The position numbers were made by a program, and so were the translations under genes. From Hydractinia symbiolongicarpus (Eukaryota > Cnidaria > Hydrozoa > Anthoathecata > Hydractiniidae), in NCBI RefSeq assembly GCF_029227915.1, contig NC_079876.1, forward strand, positions 35,009,828 through 35,073,827: a stretch of DNA of 64,000 bases, read 5' to 3'. Under the pieces are notes generated by a model that did no database searches, had not been told where the DNA came from, and saw only the letters and a list, made by a program, of their open reading frames with translations. Shown piece after piece: positions 45,943 to 57,160 of this stretch. The first letter of the stretch is position 1. Every line of letters begins with the position of its first letter.

Positions 45943-46071
45943 TTACTCACACGCTGCTGTACCTTCATATTTGAATAGAACGCAATTTTCACGTGGTGTG
46001 TACTCATTTCCATTGCTTGCTTTACACTTGACTTCAAGTTCTATTAGCAATCCAGACCATATTTTATGAAA
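45943..46071 (-). CDS. Secreted small protein, exon 3
   Basis: After a weak but usable acceptor (AAGTAAAG at 46,072) 42 codons read FHKIWSGLLIELEVKC...YTPRENCVLFKYEGTAACE and stop at TAA 45,945-45,943. The start phase (0) matches the end of exon 2. It contains three cysteines. The exact exon start is the least certain junction of the model because the frame is open further upstream. Confidence 0.55.
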   Translation of the reverse strand, partial: FHKIWSGLLIELEVKCKASNGNEYTPRENCVLFKYEGTAACE

Positions 46072-46201
46072 CTTTACTTTTATATAAAATTTAAAACATA
46101 TTGAAAAGTAACAAAGTAATGTTGAACAAACTCAATATTTTACTACAAAAAACTAATAGCAGTATTTGTGTTCTTATCAATGTATTACATAGCTAACTTA
46201 C

Positions 46202-46431
46202 TTCTTTGACATTAGGTATGCTATACGAAGATAAATTAGACATAAATGTTTGAAAATTTTCCCATCTATCTGTCAGCGCTAACATTCTTACACTTGATGC
46301 CTCATATGTACCGAACATAGTCGGACAAAGATTTCCACCGTCTTTAGTAATGCGAAAGTCTGTTTTGTTGATCATGCTGTGTGTTATTAAAGGGACATCT
46401 GTTGTGTATCCATCAACTTTTAAAAAACACC
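46202..46431 (-). CDS. Secreted small protein, exon 2
   Basis: 230 bases between acceptor TTCTTTTGTAG (ending 46,432) and donor GAA|GTAAGT (46,201). Starts in phase 1 with GG, completing a Gly codon from exon 1. The peptide includes CFLKVDGYTTDVPLITHSM, KTDFRITKDGGNLCP, SSVRMLALTDRWENF and ends PNVKE. I know no domain with this pattern. A decayed copy of the same exon lies at 57,000-57,160 on the same strand, which shows it was once part of a small gene family and supports it being real coding sequence. Confidence 0.65.
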
Positions 46432-46633
46432 CTACAAAAGAATATGTCATTGGATACAATTAGTGTGCGCAGAGATTCTTTATATATATAAAACCCTTTC
46501 TTATTGCTCATTTGTCAAGTAAGTGTTATCTGAAATGCGCGAGGTGGGCATACACTTACATTATTTAGCATCTCATACCAAAACTACGAGAAGAATTAAG
46601 TATTAGTGACGTTACACACTGAAGTAAAGCACT

Positions 46634-46965
46634 TTAACCCTATTCGGTCAGGCAGAGGGGGGGGGGGGGGATTCTGCCCACCCTGACGGTTTTTTGTTAA
46701 TAACTCCTTAATGATATGTTGGTTGCATGGCTATGATACTTACTGAGTTACAATATTTATCAATCAGACACCTTAAAAATCTCTATGTTATCCTTATAAT
46801 CGGGAAAATATAATAACTCTTGTTAGGATTATACCCTTGGAACTTAAAACTTACAACACACTTTTTTTTATAAAGTAGAATCCTTTTAGATGTTGTGGAC
46901 ACGTGATTTATCCGAATTTCCATTTTTTTGGATATTACCCGAAAATCAGTAAAAACCGGAGTACA
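46634..46965 (+). mobile_element. piggyBac-type MITE, truncated copy
   Basis: Begins TTAACCCTATTCGGTC like the complete element at 61.4 kb, includes a run of 15 G (about 46,657-46,671) and the TGACGGTTTTTTG segment, then GGCTATGATACTTACTGAGTT, GAAAATATAATAACTC.TGTTAGGATTAT and CCCGAAAATCAG. Similarity stops near 46,965; the right terminal repeat is missing. Confidence 0.8.
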
Positions 46966-47035
46966 CAAAAGCCTCGAATTTTGTAAATAAGATTTTCAAG
47001 AAGTCGTTCACATTATTCCTAAGGGAGAATTGTTT

Positions 47036-47465
47036 ATAATGTTACCCTTTCTTGGTAGTTATTCTCTACAGGTTTGGACGCGTTTATCACGCATTTTTCG
47101 CAACAATCTTCCTCATTGTTCCCTTCGTTTTGTATTTAGTTCTACCTGTAGACTTTTAAGTATAGATATCGTATTCCTAACTACCTACGCTCTGGTCTTG
47201 CTTACCAGTTTGAGCGTGACGGCTGCAACGCCAGCTATAATGGCGAAACTATTCGCCACTTTTAGGTCAGAACATACAAGCACTTAGGAATATCGCATCT
47301 TACCGAAAAACCCGTTAACAGTTTCCATCACTTGTTGTTCGGAATCATAGATTATGCTTCATCGCCTTGCAATTTTTCCGTGTTATGGAGTGACAGTAAT
47401 GATTTTAAGTTTACCTTGACGGGGAGTCTAATTAACTCATTAACCGAGATAAACCTCCTCTCAAT
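47036..47465 (+). pseudogene. Penelope-like element, 3' part with GIY-YIG-like endonuclease
   Basis: Two frames in sequence give LPFLGSYSLQVWTRLSRI...LPHCSLRFVF, then FERDGCNASYNGETIRHF, then HLGISHLTEKPV and SNDFKFTLTGSLI. This matches my memory of the linker and C-terminal GIY-YIG endonuclease of Penelope-like elements (CNASYxGxTxRH...EHLGISxLT). A TAG follows RHF and frameshifts lie on both sides. The reverse transcriptase part is absent. Confidence 0.65.
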
Positions 47466-47699
47466 AAAACCAATACTTCGTTGCTTTTGGAACTATTCTA
47501 GCATGAAATTGTTTGTATTGTTCATGATTTGTCATTTTATATAAATTCATTTGTAATTTTATAAAAAAACCTCGAAAATTTGTGTAAAAAATAGGAAATG
47601 TCATAAGCCCCTTGTTTCTTTTACCATTCTGCGCCACATCCTTTACCTGAATCAAGGAGTTTAGATTTACTATTATTCGACCGAATGAACAAATATTTT

Positions 47700-49200
47700 T
47701 TTTTTGTATTAATCCATCTTTTTAACCTTGCTTCTGTTAGGTCATGTAAATTTTTGAATTATGACTTCTCAGTATTAAGACAGAAGAGACAGATATCTAT
47801 TTAGGTAGCTAAGAAACTGTACGTCAAGATTTTTCGAAAATGTCATCAATATCACATAAAGAAATTTTTGGTGATTGATAATGCCCTTGGTGAATTCGAA
47901 ACTGTCTGTCACAAGTCATGCCACCTGTAAACACGTCACTTTAAAAACTGTTATTTTTCATCCATAAATATGTCTAAGTAGAAGTATTCGAGGTGACAGG
48001 TACACGTGATGTAAACGTGATGGTAAAAAACATACAATGGTAACGGTGCTATTTGGCTAATTAGATGACAGCAAAGTCCAATTTGCGCAAAAAAAGAAAA
48101 TTCATGATGCCTGAGATAATTTCAAAGACCAGATCCGCTGGTCTGGAATATGCCGTAAAATCTTGACAATTGTTTAGTTTTTGTAATATTAGTTAGCATC
48201 AAATCAGGTAAAAAAATGGTTTTGCTGAAAGATTTGCTGTTTTTATATTAAGGGGGTAATAAATTAAAGCTGCTTGTTTAAACAAGGTGAATTTGTGGCT
48301 TAAAACTTTTGCAGCACACCAACACGTTATTATACTCACATTATACCCAGAAAATATCTCCCTTAGAAGTTTATTACAATATTATATCTTTCTCTACAGT
48401 GATGGCCACGCTTCGATGATCACAGTGTTTTTTTAAAAATAATACACAAAGATCAAAATAGCAAATAAGCTATTAGTTGAATAGCACGACGAAAATATTT
48501 TTATTTTTATTACTAGACTTAGTAAACTAATTCATGAGTAAAGATAAAGAAAATGAAGATTTGTAAACAAAATGTAAACAAAGCTGAAACCGCCATATTC
48601 CATGTTCGATTTGTTGTTAAAAGTTTCCGGTCTGTGTATTTATCAAACTTGCGTCATCTCATCACAACAAACATCATCGTTCGAAGTTGGATGTATGTTG
48701 TGAAAAAGCGAACCAAATTACGAAAAGAATATTATTATTGGCTGTGAAAGATGTTTAAAGTTCCAAGAAGTATTAACGAAGGTTATAAAATTCTGGCACT
48801 ACGATTGTATGTAAAATATTCTTGGTTATCTTGAGTTAAAGGTCTTATTTTTAATGTTTATTGGTAAGTACATCTCAAACTTGCTTCTTTTTTACCCACA
48901 CAGTCATAAAAACTTTGTAAAAATGTTGCTAGGAAGGAATATGGATATTTATTTATAAAACATAGTTATTTGTGTGTCGTTATAGTAGTTATTTTATTAG
49001 ATTTTGGGATTTAGACGTTTCTTAATTTTTCTACCTCGCCTAAAATTTATTTTGTGGCTGCCACAAAAGCGTTTTTTGTTCGCCTCTCCTTTAAAGTGCC
49101 CAGTAATCGTTGTTCCCTATTTAGAGAGTTTTTTGCAAGGGTTTGATCGTGATTTTGACAGTGCAGTTACTTTTTCTCCTTGTTTTTGCTTCATGTAAAA
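47700..49200. other. No gene recognised
   Basis: Intron sequence of the minus-strand secreted gene. AT-rich, with two open frames of about 64 codons lacking any domain or splice support. Confidence 0.4.
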
Positions 49201-49280
49201 ATACTTAAAAGTTCCACTACACGAGCGTTTTTTCCGATACACCGGGAATCTACACATGTTTGTTAATGTCATAATACAAG

Positions 49281-51980
49281 ATGGCAGAGAGAAGCGCGGA
49301 CATGTCTTATAGTCTGCGCTGCTTTCTTGTATCTTTATGCTGTTTTTTTGCGACTAAACCACAGTTTCATCAAGAATATAGAATAAGTTTGATACCGCTT
49401 ATAACTGGTATGGTTAAATCTCAGCAATCACAGGCTATGAATACATTGTTTGATTATAACCTACGAAAAAAGTTCAACAACACACATTCAACACGAAAAA
49501 AAAGTTTCTTGGTTAACTGATATTTATGTGTGGATATATCGAACAGTGTCCGGGACCAACCGATGTGAACTGTTTTTGCAAACAAAAAGGTATCAAATTT
49601 GTTCATTAAATTATACATGGGCTCCTGTATAACTTTTATATAGGAAATAAAGTTGATGTTATAAGCTTATCAGAGACTCATATTGCTGGAAACGATACTT
49701 TTGATAATAAAGGCACATTATTAAAATCAAATTGAAAAACTGGCTCGGGCGGTGGAGTTGGTTTATATTAAAAAAATGGTTTACAATATCGACGAAGAGA
49801 GGACTTGGAAAATTCTTTCATAGAATCCATTTGGATAGAAGTTTTTGTATTTGAAACTAAATCAACTTTGTTCGCATTTTACTATCGTCCTCCCGAGGGT
49901 TCGAACTACCTATAAAAAGACTTCGATATTTCGATTAAAAAACAATTTAGAGTATATAAATCAGTACAACAAGGAGGTAATTATTTTGGGTGATTTTAAC
50001 GTGAATTAATTAAATAACTCCTTATAAAAGGAATTAAAAGCGAACTTTAACACTCTGGAATACAAACAAATCGGTAAAAAGCAACACCAGCAAATATTTC
50101 GAGGCCGTTTGTTTTTCCCTTATCGTATAGTGACCACGATATGATAGGTTGCGCCCGATAGACACACCAGCAAAAATACGAAATCACAACAGAATGTAGA
50201 AATTATACGAACTATAATAACAAGGCAATGTGTGTCGAATTGAAAAGTATATATTGGACTTCAGTGTATGAAGCCATAGACGTTAATTTGGCCGAAAATA
50301 ATTTTAATTCCAAACTGCAGCAAAACACTTCCGACAAACACGCTCCAATAATCCGAAAATTTGTCAAAGGTAGACCCTGTAAATGGATGAACGCAGATCC
50401 GAAGAAGATCATGAACAAACCAACAGTTGAGAAAAGCACGTAAAACGAACAAAGATTCTGACTAGAGTGAATATAAGAGACTTAAAAATCATTGTAATTC
50501 CAACATACAAAAGGCGAAAGCAAATTATCAAAAGGGGATGATAAACGAAGACCATACTTATCCTCAAAAATTCTGGAAGGCAATCAAAACTATCTTTTTA
50601 AACAAACCCAGAAATGTTGGAGTCAAGTCACATACAAAAGATATGAAGTCACAAGGCGACAATTTCAGTTCTTATTATAAACAGTCAATAGAAAAATAAA
50701 GGTATGCGCTATACCTCTTTTCAATTTTAATTGGAAGTAGGTACCACCTTGACCACAACGAACTTGTAAAATATTTGTGCTTAAGTATGTTTCTAAAGGC
50801 ATCATAAAGAAGGAATTCAGATCATTGAAAAGACAGAAAGCCACCGGAATTGACAATTTACCATCGGCACTTTCGAAGGACTGTGGTTGATTACATTACA
50901 GGCGCTACTATGTTGTAATATAAACCTTTCAATCAAGACTTCGACTGTTCAATTTTTGAAAAGTGCAGGGGTAACGATTATATTTAAATTCGGGGATCCG
51001 TCACTGCCAACCAATTATCGGCCGATATACATCCTTCTAGTGTTATGAAAAATACTTGAAAAGGCAGTCCACAAATCTGCCAGACTTCTTCCAAAACAAA
51101 AGCCTTCTAACGAACTGTCAATATGGTTTTCGCCGTAATCGATCGACCAAGATGGCTGCAACGTTACTTTGTAATAAAATTATACAGAATATGGATCCTG
51201 GAAAATTAGTCGGTCCTATTTATCTTGACCTCACAAAAGCGTTCGATACAATTGGATATAACGTACTTCTTGATAAATTGAGATCGTATGGCATAAAAGG
51301 AAAATAACTGCTTTGGTTCACAGATTACCTGTTTAACAGATCACAACTCATTGAAATAGACAATAGTGTTAAATCTACTTACAAACCGATCTTCTGTGGC
51401 GTACCGCGGGGAGCGATACTGGGCCCACTGCTCTTAGATCATGCCGGTCAGTGTGTGGTGATAAAGTATGCAGACGATACTATAATTTATCTTGCTAACA
51501 AAGATGTTTCCGTAATCGAGGAATGTATTAACAAGAATGTGGAATGCATCAGTAGATACTGCATGGGGAACAAATTAATATTGAATACAAAGAAAGAAAA
51601 AACCAAAGTGATGTTATTTAGCACATCAAAACGATTAAAAACATCCTGTAAACAATTAGAAATCATAATAGTGTCCCAATTAACTTCGTTACACAATATA
51701 ACTATCATGGTATTATAGTTGATGACAACCTTGCAATGTCTGACAACTTCAATCGATCATATAGCTTACGTCTTAGATTGTTAGAGCGTATGAAACGTTT
51801 CTTAACATTAAAGGCCTCCTAAAGTGTCTATGTTTTGATAGTTATTCCTCTATTAACATAGAACTGTCCTACACATTCAGTTTTTCCAATACACAGATCG
51901 GAAGATTCGAATCCCTAGATTGACGAGCTAAGGCAAATTCAAAGCATCAAGTTTAAGAATTTCGACTTTGGAAGATAAAG
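49281..51980 (+). mobile_element. Decayed LINE (non-LTR retrotransposon)
   Basis: Plus-strand remnants in order. ATGGCAGAGAGAAGC starts at 49,281. An apurinic-type endonuclease region follows in broken frames (LSETHIAGNDTF near 49,670, FYYRPPEGSNY near 49,880, LGDFNV near 49,990). A linker frame ends KGRPCKWMNADPKK (50,228-50,443). The reverse transcriptase comes next, with KATGIDNLPSALSKDCG (50,840), NCQYGFRRNRST and YLDLTKAFDTI (51,056-51,307), GVPRGAILGPLLL (51,400) and KYADDTIIYLA (51,455-51,718). Many stops and shifts make it inactive. Motifs fit a Jockey/CR1-like LINE; the exact clade is unsure. It lies inside intron 1 of the secreted gene, antisense to it. Confidence 0.85.
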
Positions 51981-52023
51981 CAACGATACTTATGCGTAAT
52001 GTTTTGTAAGTAAATAATTGTAC

Positions 52024-52204
52024 CTATTCCGTTGGCATTTATACATTGTTCATCACCGCGTAAATTATAGTAAGTTGTATGTGAAGCTGGACATATGCAA
52101 CTGTTACACCATGACTTTCCTTTAATATGATCACCAGCTTCAAGTCGTGTCACTTCCTGACTTTGGCAGGCATACACATACAACAATACAAGGTACAAAA
52201 TCAT
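52024..52204 (-). CDS. Secreted small protein, exon 1 with signal peptide
   Basis: ATG at 52,204 starts MILYLVLLYVYACQSQ, a typical signal peptide with likely cleavage near CQS/Q. Then comes EVTRLEAGDHIKGKSWCNSC, a CICPASHTTYY segment and EQCINANGI, ending ATA G|GTACAA at 52,024 (phase 1). Joined to exon 2 and exon 3 the model codes 179 residues with about ten cysteines after the signal, so an extracellular disulfide-bonded protein. Intron 1 is about 5.6 kb and is filled by a LINE, a Penelope fragment and a MITE. I do not recognise the family. The junction to exon 2 rests on phase match and splice sites. Confidence 0.65.
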
Positions 52205-54430
52205 TTTAAAAACGAACAATTAAAGTACTTCGTATTGTCAAAAATATACGGCTGTTTATATCAAACATAAAACCCTCTCATTCGTCACATTCCTCGACCA
52301 TACATTTGTACGAATAACATCGTATTTACTTTTTCTTTAATATCTTTGTTCCATCTAAATCTCTATATTGGCATCTTTTATAACAAAAATGTATATGTAA
52401 TAGGTAGCTAATTATAAAAATATTTATTCCATTCAGTTACACTAATGAACCCTGAACTTAATGAATTCTGAAATCAACTTTTTCTTTAACATCTTGTTCC
52501 ATCTAAATCTCTATATTGGTAGGTATCCTATTGTTATCTTTTATAACACAAATGTATATGTAATAGGTAGCTAATCAAAAAATTATTCAATTCATTGTGT
52601 TAAAATAAATATAACATTTTGTAATTAAATTTTCTAGGGCATCGCTGGTGTCATAAGAGTTTATACTGTGAAAAGCTTGATTAAGACTTCGACCGGTTAA
52701 GCGTTTTTGCCTAAGGAGAAACCTCTCAATAAGTTTTGTTTAGCCTACTCCCTTGGTTATAAATTTAATTCTTACCTAAGAATGTTTGCCTCTAAAAATG
52801 AAGTAAAGGTTTCTTCGTCTTTTCATATGCTTTTGTGAAGAACTGTGATTTTTATTTCAATTTAAGTTTATATAGCCTAGTACGATGTTTTAGGTGCTTC
52901 CTAGTTAAATTGGTCGAAGTGTTGGCTTTGCAGAATTTGTGATGTCAAATTAAAGCTCACGAAAGAAGGTGCGTGGGAATAAGTATATACATCTGTTGGT
53001 AATACTTACGGGTAGGCCTACTTAATAGGCTCGATAAACCTCGGCGACCTTTTCTTTTTTTTTATTTAACATGTCTTAAAAAACGAACTTATTAAGCTTT
53101 TTATTAAGGTACTGCTTTATACTTGTATTAAAAGGAATTAAAACTCTTTATTGAAACCTGAAGTGAGAATCAAAAGAGTTTTGCTGTCCGCGATTGTTTT
53201 AATTAAGTTATTGGAACAATTAATGAGAAAAAAAAATAAAATGCATAGCGATGTTTTATTATGCCACATGAAAATAAATGATTATTTTTGACGATTAGTT
53301 TATGAAAGCTAAGAAAATGTGATTTCCTGGGACCGCCAAAAGTTTCTCTTTTATACACTTTATATCATAAATAAGAGTGATATTGTGATAGTGATTTGTC
53401 TCTGATACATTGCTTTAAATATGTAGCAAGCTGCGAGCTGATAGAGTGATTTTATTTTCGTAAAACAACATATGTTTTTTGGAAGATTTGAGCATGAAAT
53501 TGTGTTTATTACGTCCGTGGTAAACTGGTAACGCCTTAAAAATGTTATTACGAAAAATTAAAAGGAGGAAAACTTTGATGTAAACGAATATGTATATGTT
53601 TATATAGCAAAGATGACAAAACTGAATTCGCACATTAACGGCTAAATATATAAAAATACTAATGAATAATGCTAGTGAAAGAAAATTTAAAACCGAAAAT
53701 ATATGGCACGCAACGCTATTTAGCTCCGTTACAAAATTTATACGTAACTGGATACAGAAAAGAAGCGAAATGGTAAATATTCTAATGACTAAGAAAAGTA
53801 AGACGCGATGTTGTAGGCATATGATTTCATATCTATACCCGCTACACTGACTGCAATATCCGTACACCGGAGTCCCATAACACCCATATAATGATAGGTC
53901 GAACTCTAGACCAAGGCTACAAGCTACACTCTAGACTTCTTTTATCTTTTGTTTCCATCTCTTATCAGAAATACATTTGTTGATATAGGAAGTTTTAGCT
54001 ACGACAGCATAATCTAAGTAAAAAGTGATAATAAAACTGGCAATTATTATGAGTTGAATGTACATGATTCACGTGGTTTAATTTTACCTTTATTACTGTC
54101 TACGCAATCACAAACGACAATGACAAAACATCTCAGTTCTACTAAACCGTTGGGCGTGTTTAGATTTTCATTTAACTGCTCCCAACTCGCACAAATGAAT
54201 CCTGTATTAAGGATTTAAGAAAGAAAAAAGACGACAAAATCTAAGAAGTGTCCAAAATCTATTCCTTCGTCAGTATGGTTTCGCCAACGCCCAGGTTGAG
54301 ACATTCACACTAATTCTAATTTATACGACCGTGCTTAAATACTAAATATAACAATAGGAAAAAATTGTAACAATAGATCTATCACAATAATTCTAAAGGC
54401 ATAGGTGTTACCGTGTTATTCAAAATAGGA
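52205..54430. other. No gene recognised; one local duplication
   Basis: AT-rich. A 150-codon minus-strand open frame (53,415-53,867) starts with GTG, is rich in I/L/F/Y as expected from translated AT-rich DNA, and has no motif. The upstream part should contain the promoter of the secreted gene; no defined element is visible. Confidence 0.4.
52328..52600 (+). repeat. Local direct duplication, about 110 bp
   Basis: 52,328-52,440 and 52,482-52,600 share TTTTTCTTTAA, TTCCATCTAAATCTCTATAT, TCTTTTATAACA and AATGTATATGTAATAGGTAG, in the same order. Confidence 0.8.
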
Positions 54431-54439
54431 CGGTCACGC

Positions 54440-56460
54440 TTAATTAATAAACTCCCCATCAGAGTAAGTTTGAAATCATTAGACTCTTCTGCAAGTACTG
54501 AGAGCTATGAAACGATGCTGAAAAGTGATTGCAAAAAATCAAATATTCAAGAACAGCGATTGTCTGAGAACCAATTTTAACACGTTTACCTGTAAGTGCA
54601 GAAAAACCTAGGTGCTCAGACATATGGACTTTAAAATGGCGTTTTGTTATGCGTTGCAGCCACTTCACATAAAACAGTAAACGAGTCGGGAGCGTAATAA
54701 ATAGGGCATTCTGTCGTTAAAAGCAAAACAGCTACGTAGCTTCCTTTTGGAAAAAAATATATGCTAAACATCACAATGTGTCAATTTCTACGTAAACAAA
54801 CGGTGCAAACGTGTTCTAATTTGTAAAGAAATATTTTCTAAAAAAGGTAAAACAAAGACAACCCTTTCTTAAAGTAAATAAAAAATCAAGCCGTGTTCAC
54901 ATTCCATCGGTAGGAAACTAGCGAAGTTGGTATATACCCCACTAAATGTGGTTTTCTATATACGCGTTAGTGATGAAACAATCAATTTTACGCTTGACAC
55001 GAACGTCCAAGAATGGTATAACCTTATCACATTCCTCTTCAAACGTAAATGTAATATTCTGATACCTAGAAATAGTATATTCATAAAGTTTTTGAACATG
55101 TTCACGTGATTTAAATAAAAAAAATCAACATGAGCACATTGCCTAAAATAGATCGACTTAAATCCAGACGGACGATTTTCAAGCCAAACGATTTCACAAT
55201 GACACATAAACATATTGGCCAATGTAAGCTCTAACGGAGACCCCATGGCCACACCGTCGATTTGTTTATAGTATACGTCATTGAAAGCAAGAATAGACTC
55301 CGTAGTCGCTAGGGTAAGAAGACGTTTCAAATCTTTCTTAGGAATACCATCTATATAGTTATATTCAATGTCATTGAAAATAATATCAATCGCTTTATCT
55401 AATACAATGTTCATAAAAGTTAATTAGCATTAAAACTAACTATATAACAGTTAGGATTCTGCTGAACAATTTATAGAAGTCTTTTACAGTATAGTTATTG
55501 TTAGTGAGATTTGCAGGCTTAGGTTCAGACACTTTGCAAGGTTGTACGTGGGAGTACCAATAGCGGAAACAATAGGACGAAACTTAGGTACGCCATTAAC
55601 ACAAGATTTATGTACCTTAGCAAGACCATAAAACACCAGGATTTGACCCAATTGGACAAATTTTCTTGTATGTAGTTACATTGATATAACTTTTATTAAA
55701 CAATGATCTATGGAAATTCATCAATCATTAATAATTATATAATTAATGTCCTTACCACGGGAAATGTTCAATTTAACGAACTTTTTTTCGTCCTTGAGAA
55801 AGGACTCGACAGCTACGATGTAATTATCTTTGTTCAACAATACTATCGTGTGCTTTAAACTGATTAGCAGGCTTTTCTGGATTATTGTTGTACGAATAAT
55901 AGGATGAAAAGTAAGTACCTCTCAGTCTTGTTTTTATCTAGTTTTGTCTTCGTCAGACAGGTCGTCTTTGTTAATATCTCTCATCAAGAGTTCCAAAGGT
56001 AAGAGATAGCTTGCATATCCCAACTTTTTTGGCGGGATAGGGATATTTAGCCTCATACAGAGCAACGATTTTTCTAAATAAGACAAATTATAAGATGACA
56101 AATTAAGTATCACTGTGTTCGAATTGTGCAGTTTCATTATTTCGTAAATTATGTAACTTGTTAGGGTAACAACGTGTGGTAACAACGTTTAAATTGAATT
56201 ATCGTTTAAAACAAGAAAAAGTGTCGTCATATGGAGTAAATCAATGTGATGTAAAGTATCAAAAGAGATCGCTTGGATATCTCTAGATTATTTTCAAGTA
56301 CACGTAACCTACTTCTTTTGGTTTTGACTTCATCGTCAAGTAGCGTTTGTTGACATTTACGATATGCGGTAGAGTTATGAAGACTATTGGCGACTCGAAA
56401 ATTCAAGAAATTGGGCTTGATGGAGGAGGGAATGTCTTCTTTGTTCATCCGTTCGAATAA
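54440..56460 (-). pseudogene. Penelope-like element, decayed
   Basis: Minus-strand pieces in order. N-terminal region: 56,448-56,227 (IPSSIKPNFLNF...), then 56,185-55,934 with LSSYNLSYLEKSLLC, IPPKKLGYASYLLPLELLMRDI. RT region 55,414-54,956: FNDVYYKQIDGVAMGSPLELTLANMFMC, the palm GSPLxPxLANxF motif; the expected YVDD downstream reads QCAHVDFF, so the catalytic site is lost. C-terminal endonuclease part 54,668-54,459: HFKVHMSEHLGFSALTGKRVK and TIAVLEYLIFCNH. Frameshifts separate the pieces. Penelope-like elements combine RT with a GIY-YIG endonuclease, and this copy fits that order. Confidence 0.8.
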
Positions 56461-56999
56461 ATATTCATTTCAGCGTTTTTTCAATAACTATAAAAACTTG
56501 ATTGTAGTTTCAGGGACAAGAATAAGATTTATTACAAATATCCCCACATGATAGCGACGGTTTGTATTACGCCTTTTTAGGTTCGATTTAGGTTAGGCTT
56601 AACATTTTAGGTTACATTCATCTCACTTTTAAATGGGGAATTTTTTTAGAGCAAGCACAAATATTAATATAACGGTTATTTTTTGTCTATTTAAAAAAGA
56701 GAATTGGCATATACACTTTTTAAAGCAACATAATCCCGAGAGCGTTGAAAAACTGTAGGGAACTTGATTTAACTTGAATGTAGAAGCAACAACAAACAAA
56801 AACAAGCATCAGTTATTGCCAACATTCTTTGGTTTCATGTTTTAGTTGTGTTTGGAATATTTAAACAGAGGTTGTCTTTTTTATTCTGAATCGTGTATTC
56901 TTCTTCTTTTCAGTGCAATGTGTAACGCTTGAGACGACTGCGTATACTTACGTTGTTGACTTTCACCATTTCATTTGAACAATATATTGACATGAATGT
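56461..56999. other. No gene recognised
   Basis: AT-rich spacer between the Penelope remnant and the decayed exon copy. A paralogue of exon 3 might be expected here if the duplicated gene was complete, but I could not see one. Confidence 0.4.
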
Positions 57000-57160
57000 A
57001 AAAATAAATTTCCATGCTTTTGTCAGTGCTGACATTCTGAACCTGGATGTTTCATGTGTACGTAGCATATTCGGAGAAAAATTCCCAGCATCATTAATAA
57101 TACGAAACTTTTGTTGAGCATGATTTGTGTTATTAATGGTACGTCAGTTGTGTATCCGAT
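57000..57160 (-). pseudogene. Decayed copy of secreted-protein exon 2
   Basis: The minus strand reads GYTTDVPLIT, nearly the same as in exon 2 at 46.4 kb, then after a shift RIINDAGNFSPNM, then SRFRMSALTKAWKF and FTFM. Nucleotide similarity extends over about 160 bases (plus-strand CTGTCAGTGCTGACATTCT versus CTGTCAGCGCTAACATTCT). One frameshift and loss of conserved residues show it is not functional. Confidence 0.7.

Noticed and set aside
51900-51930. GATTCGAATCCCT, resembling a tRNA T-arm
   Set aside because: No matching acceptor, D or anticodon stems nearby; it is within the LINE remnant.
53415-53867. 150-codon minus-strand open frame
   Set aside because: Starts with GTG, composition is what translated AT-rich DNA gives, no domain and no splice support.
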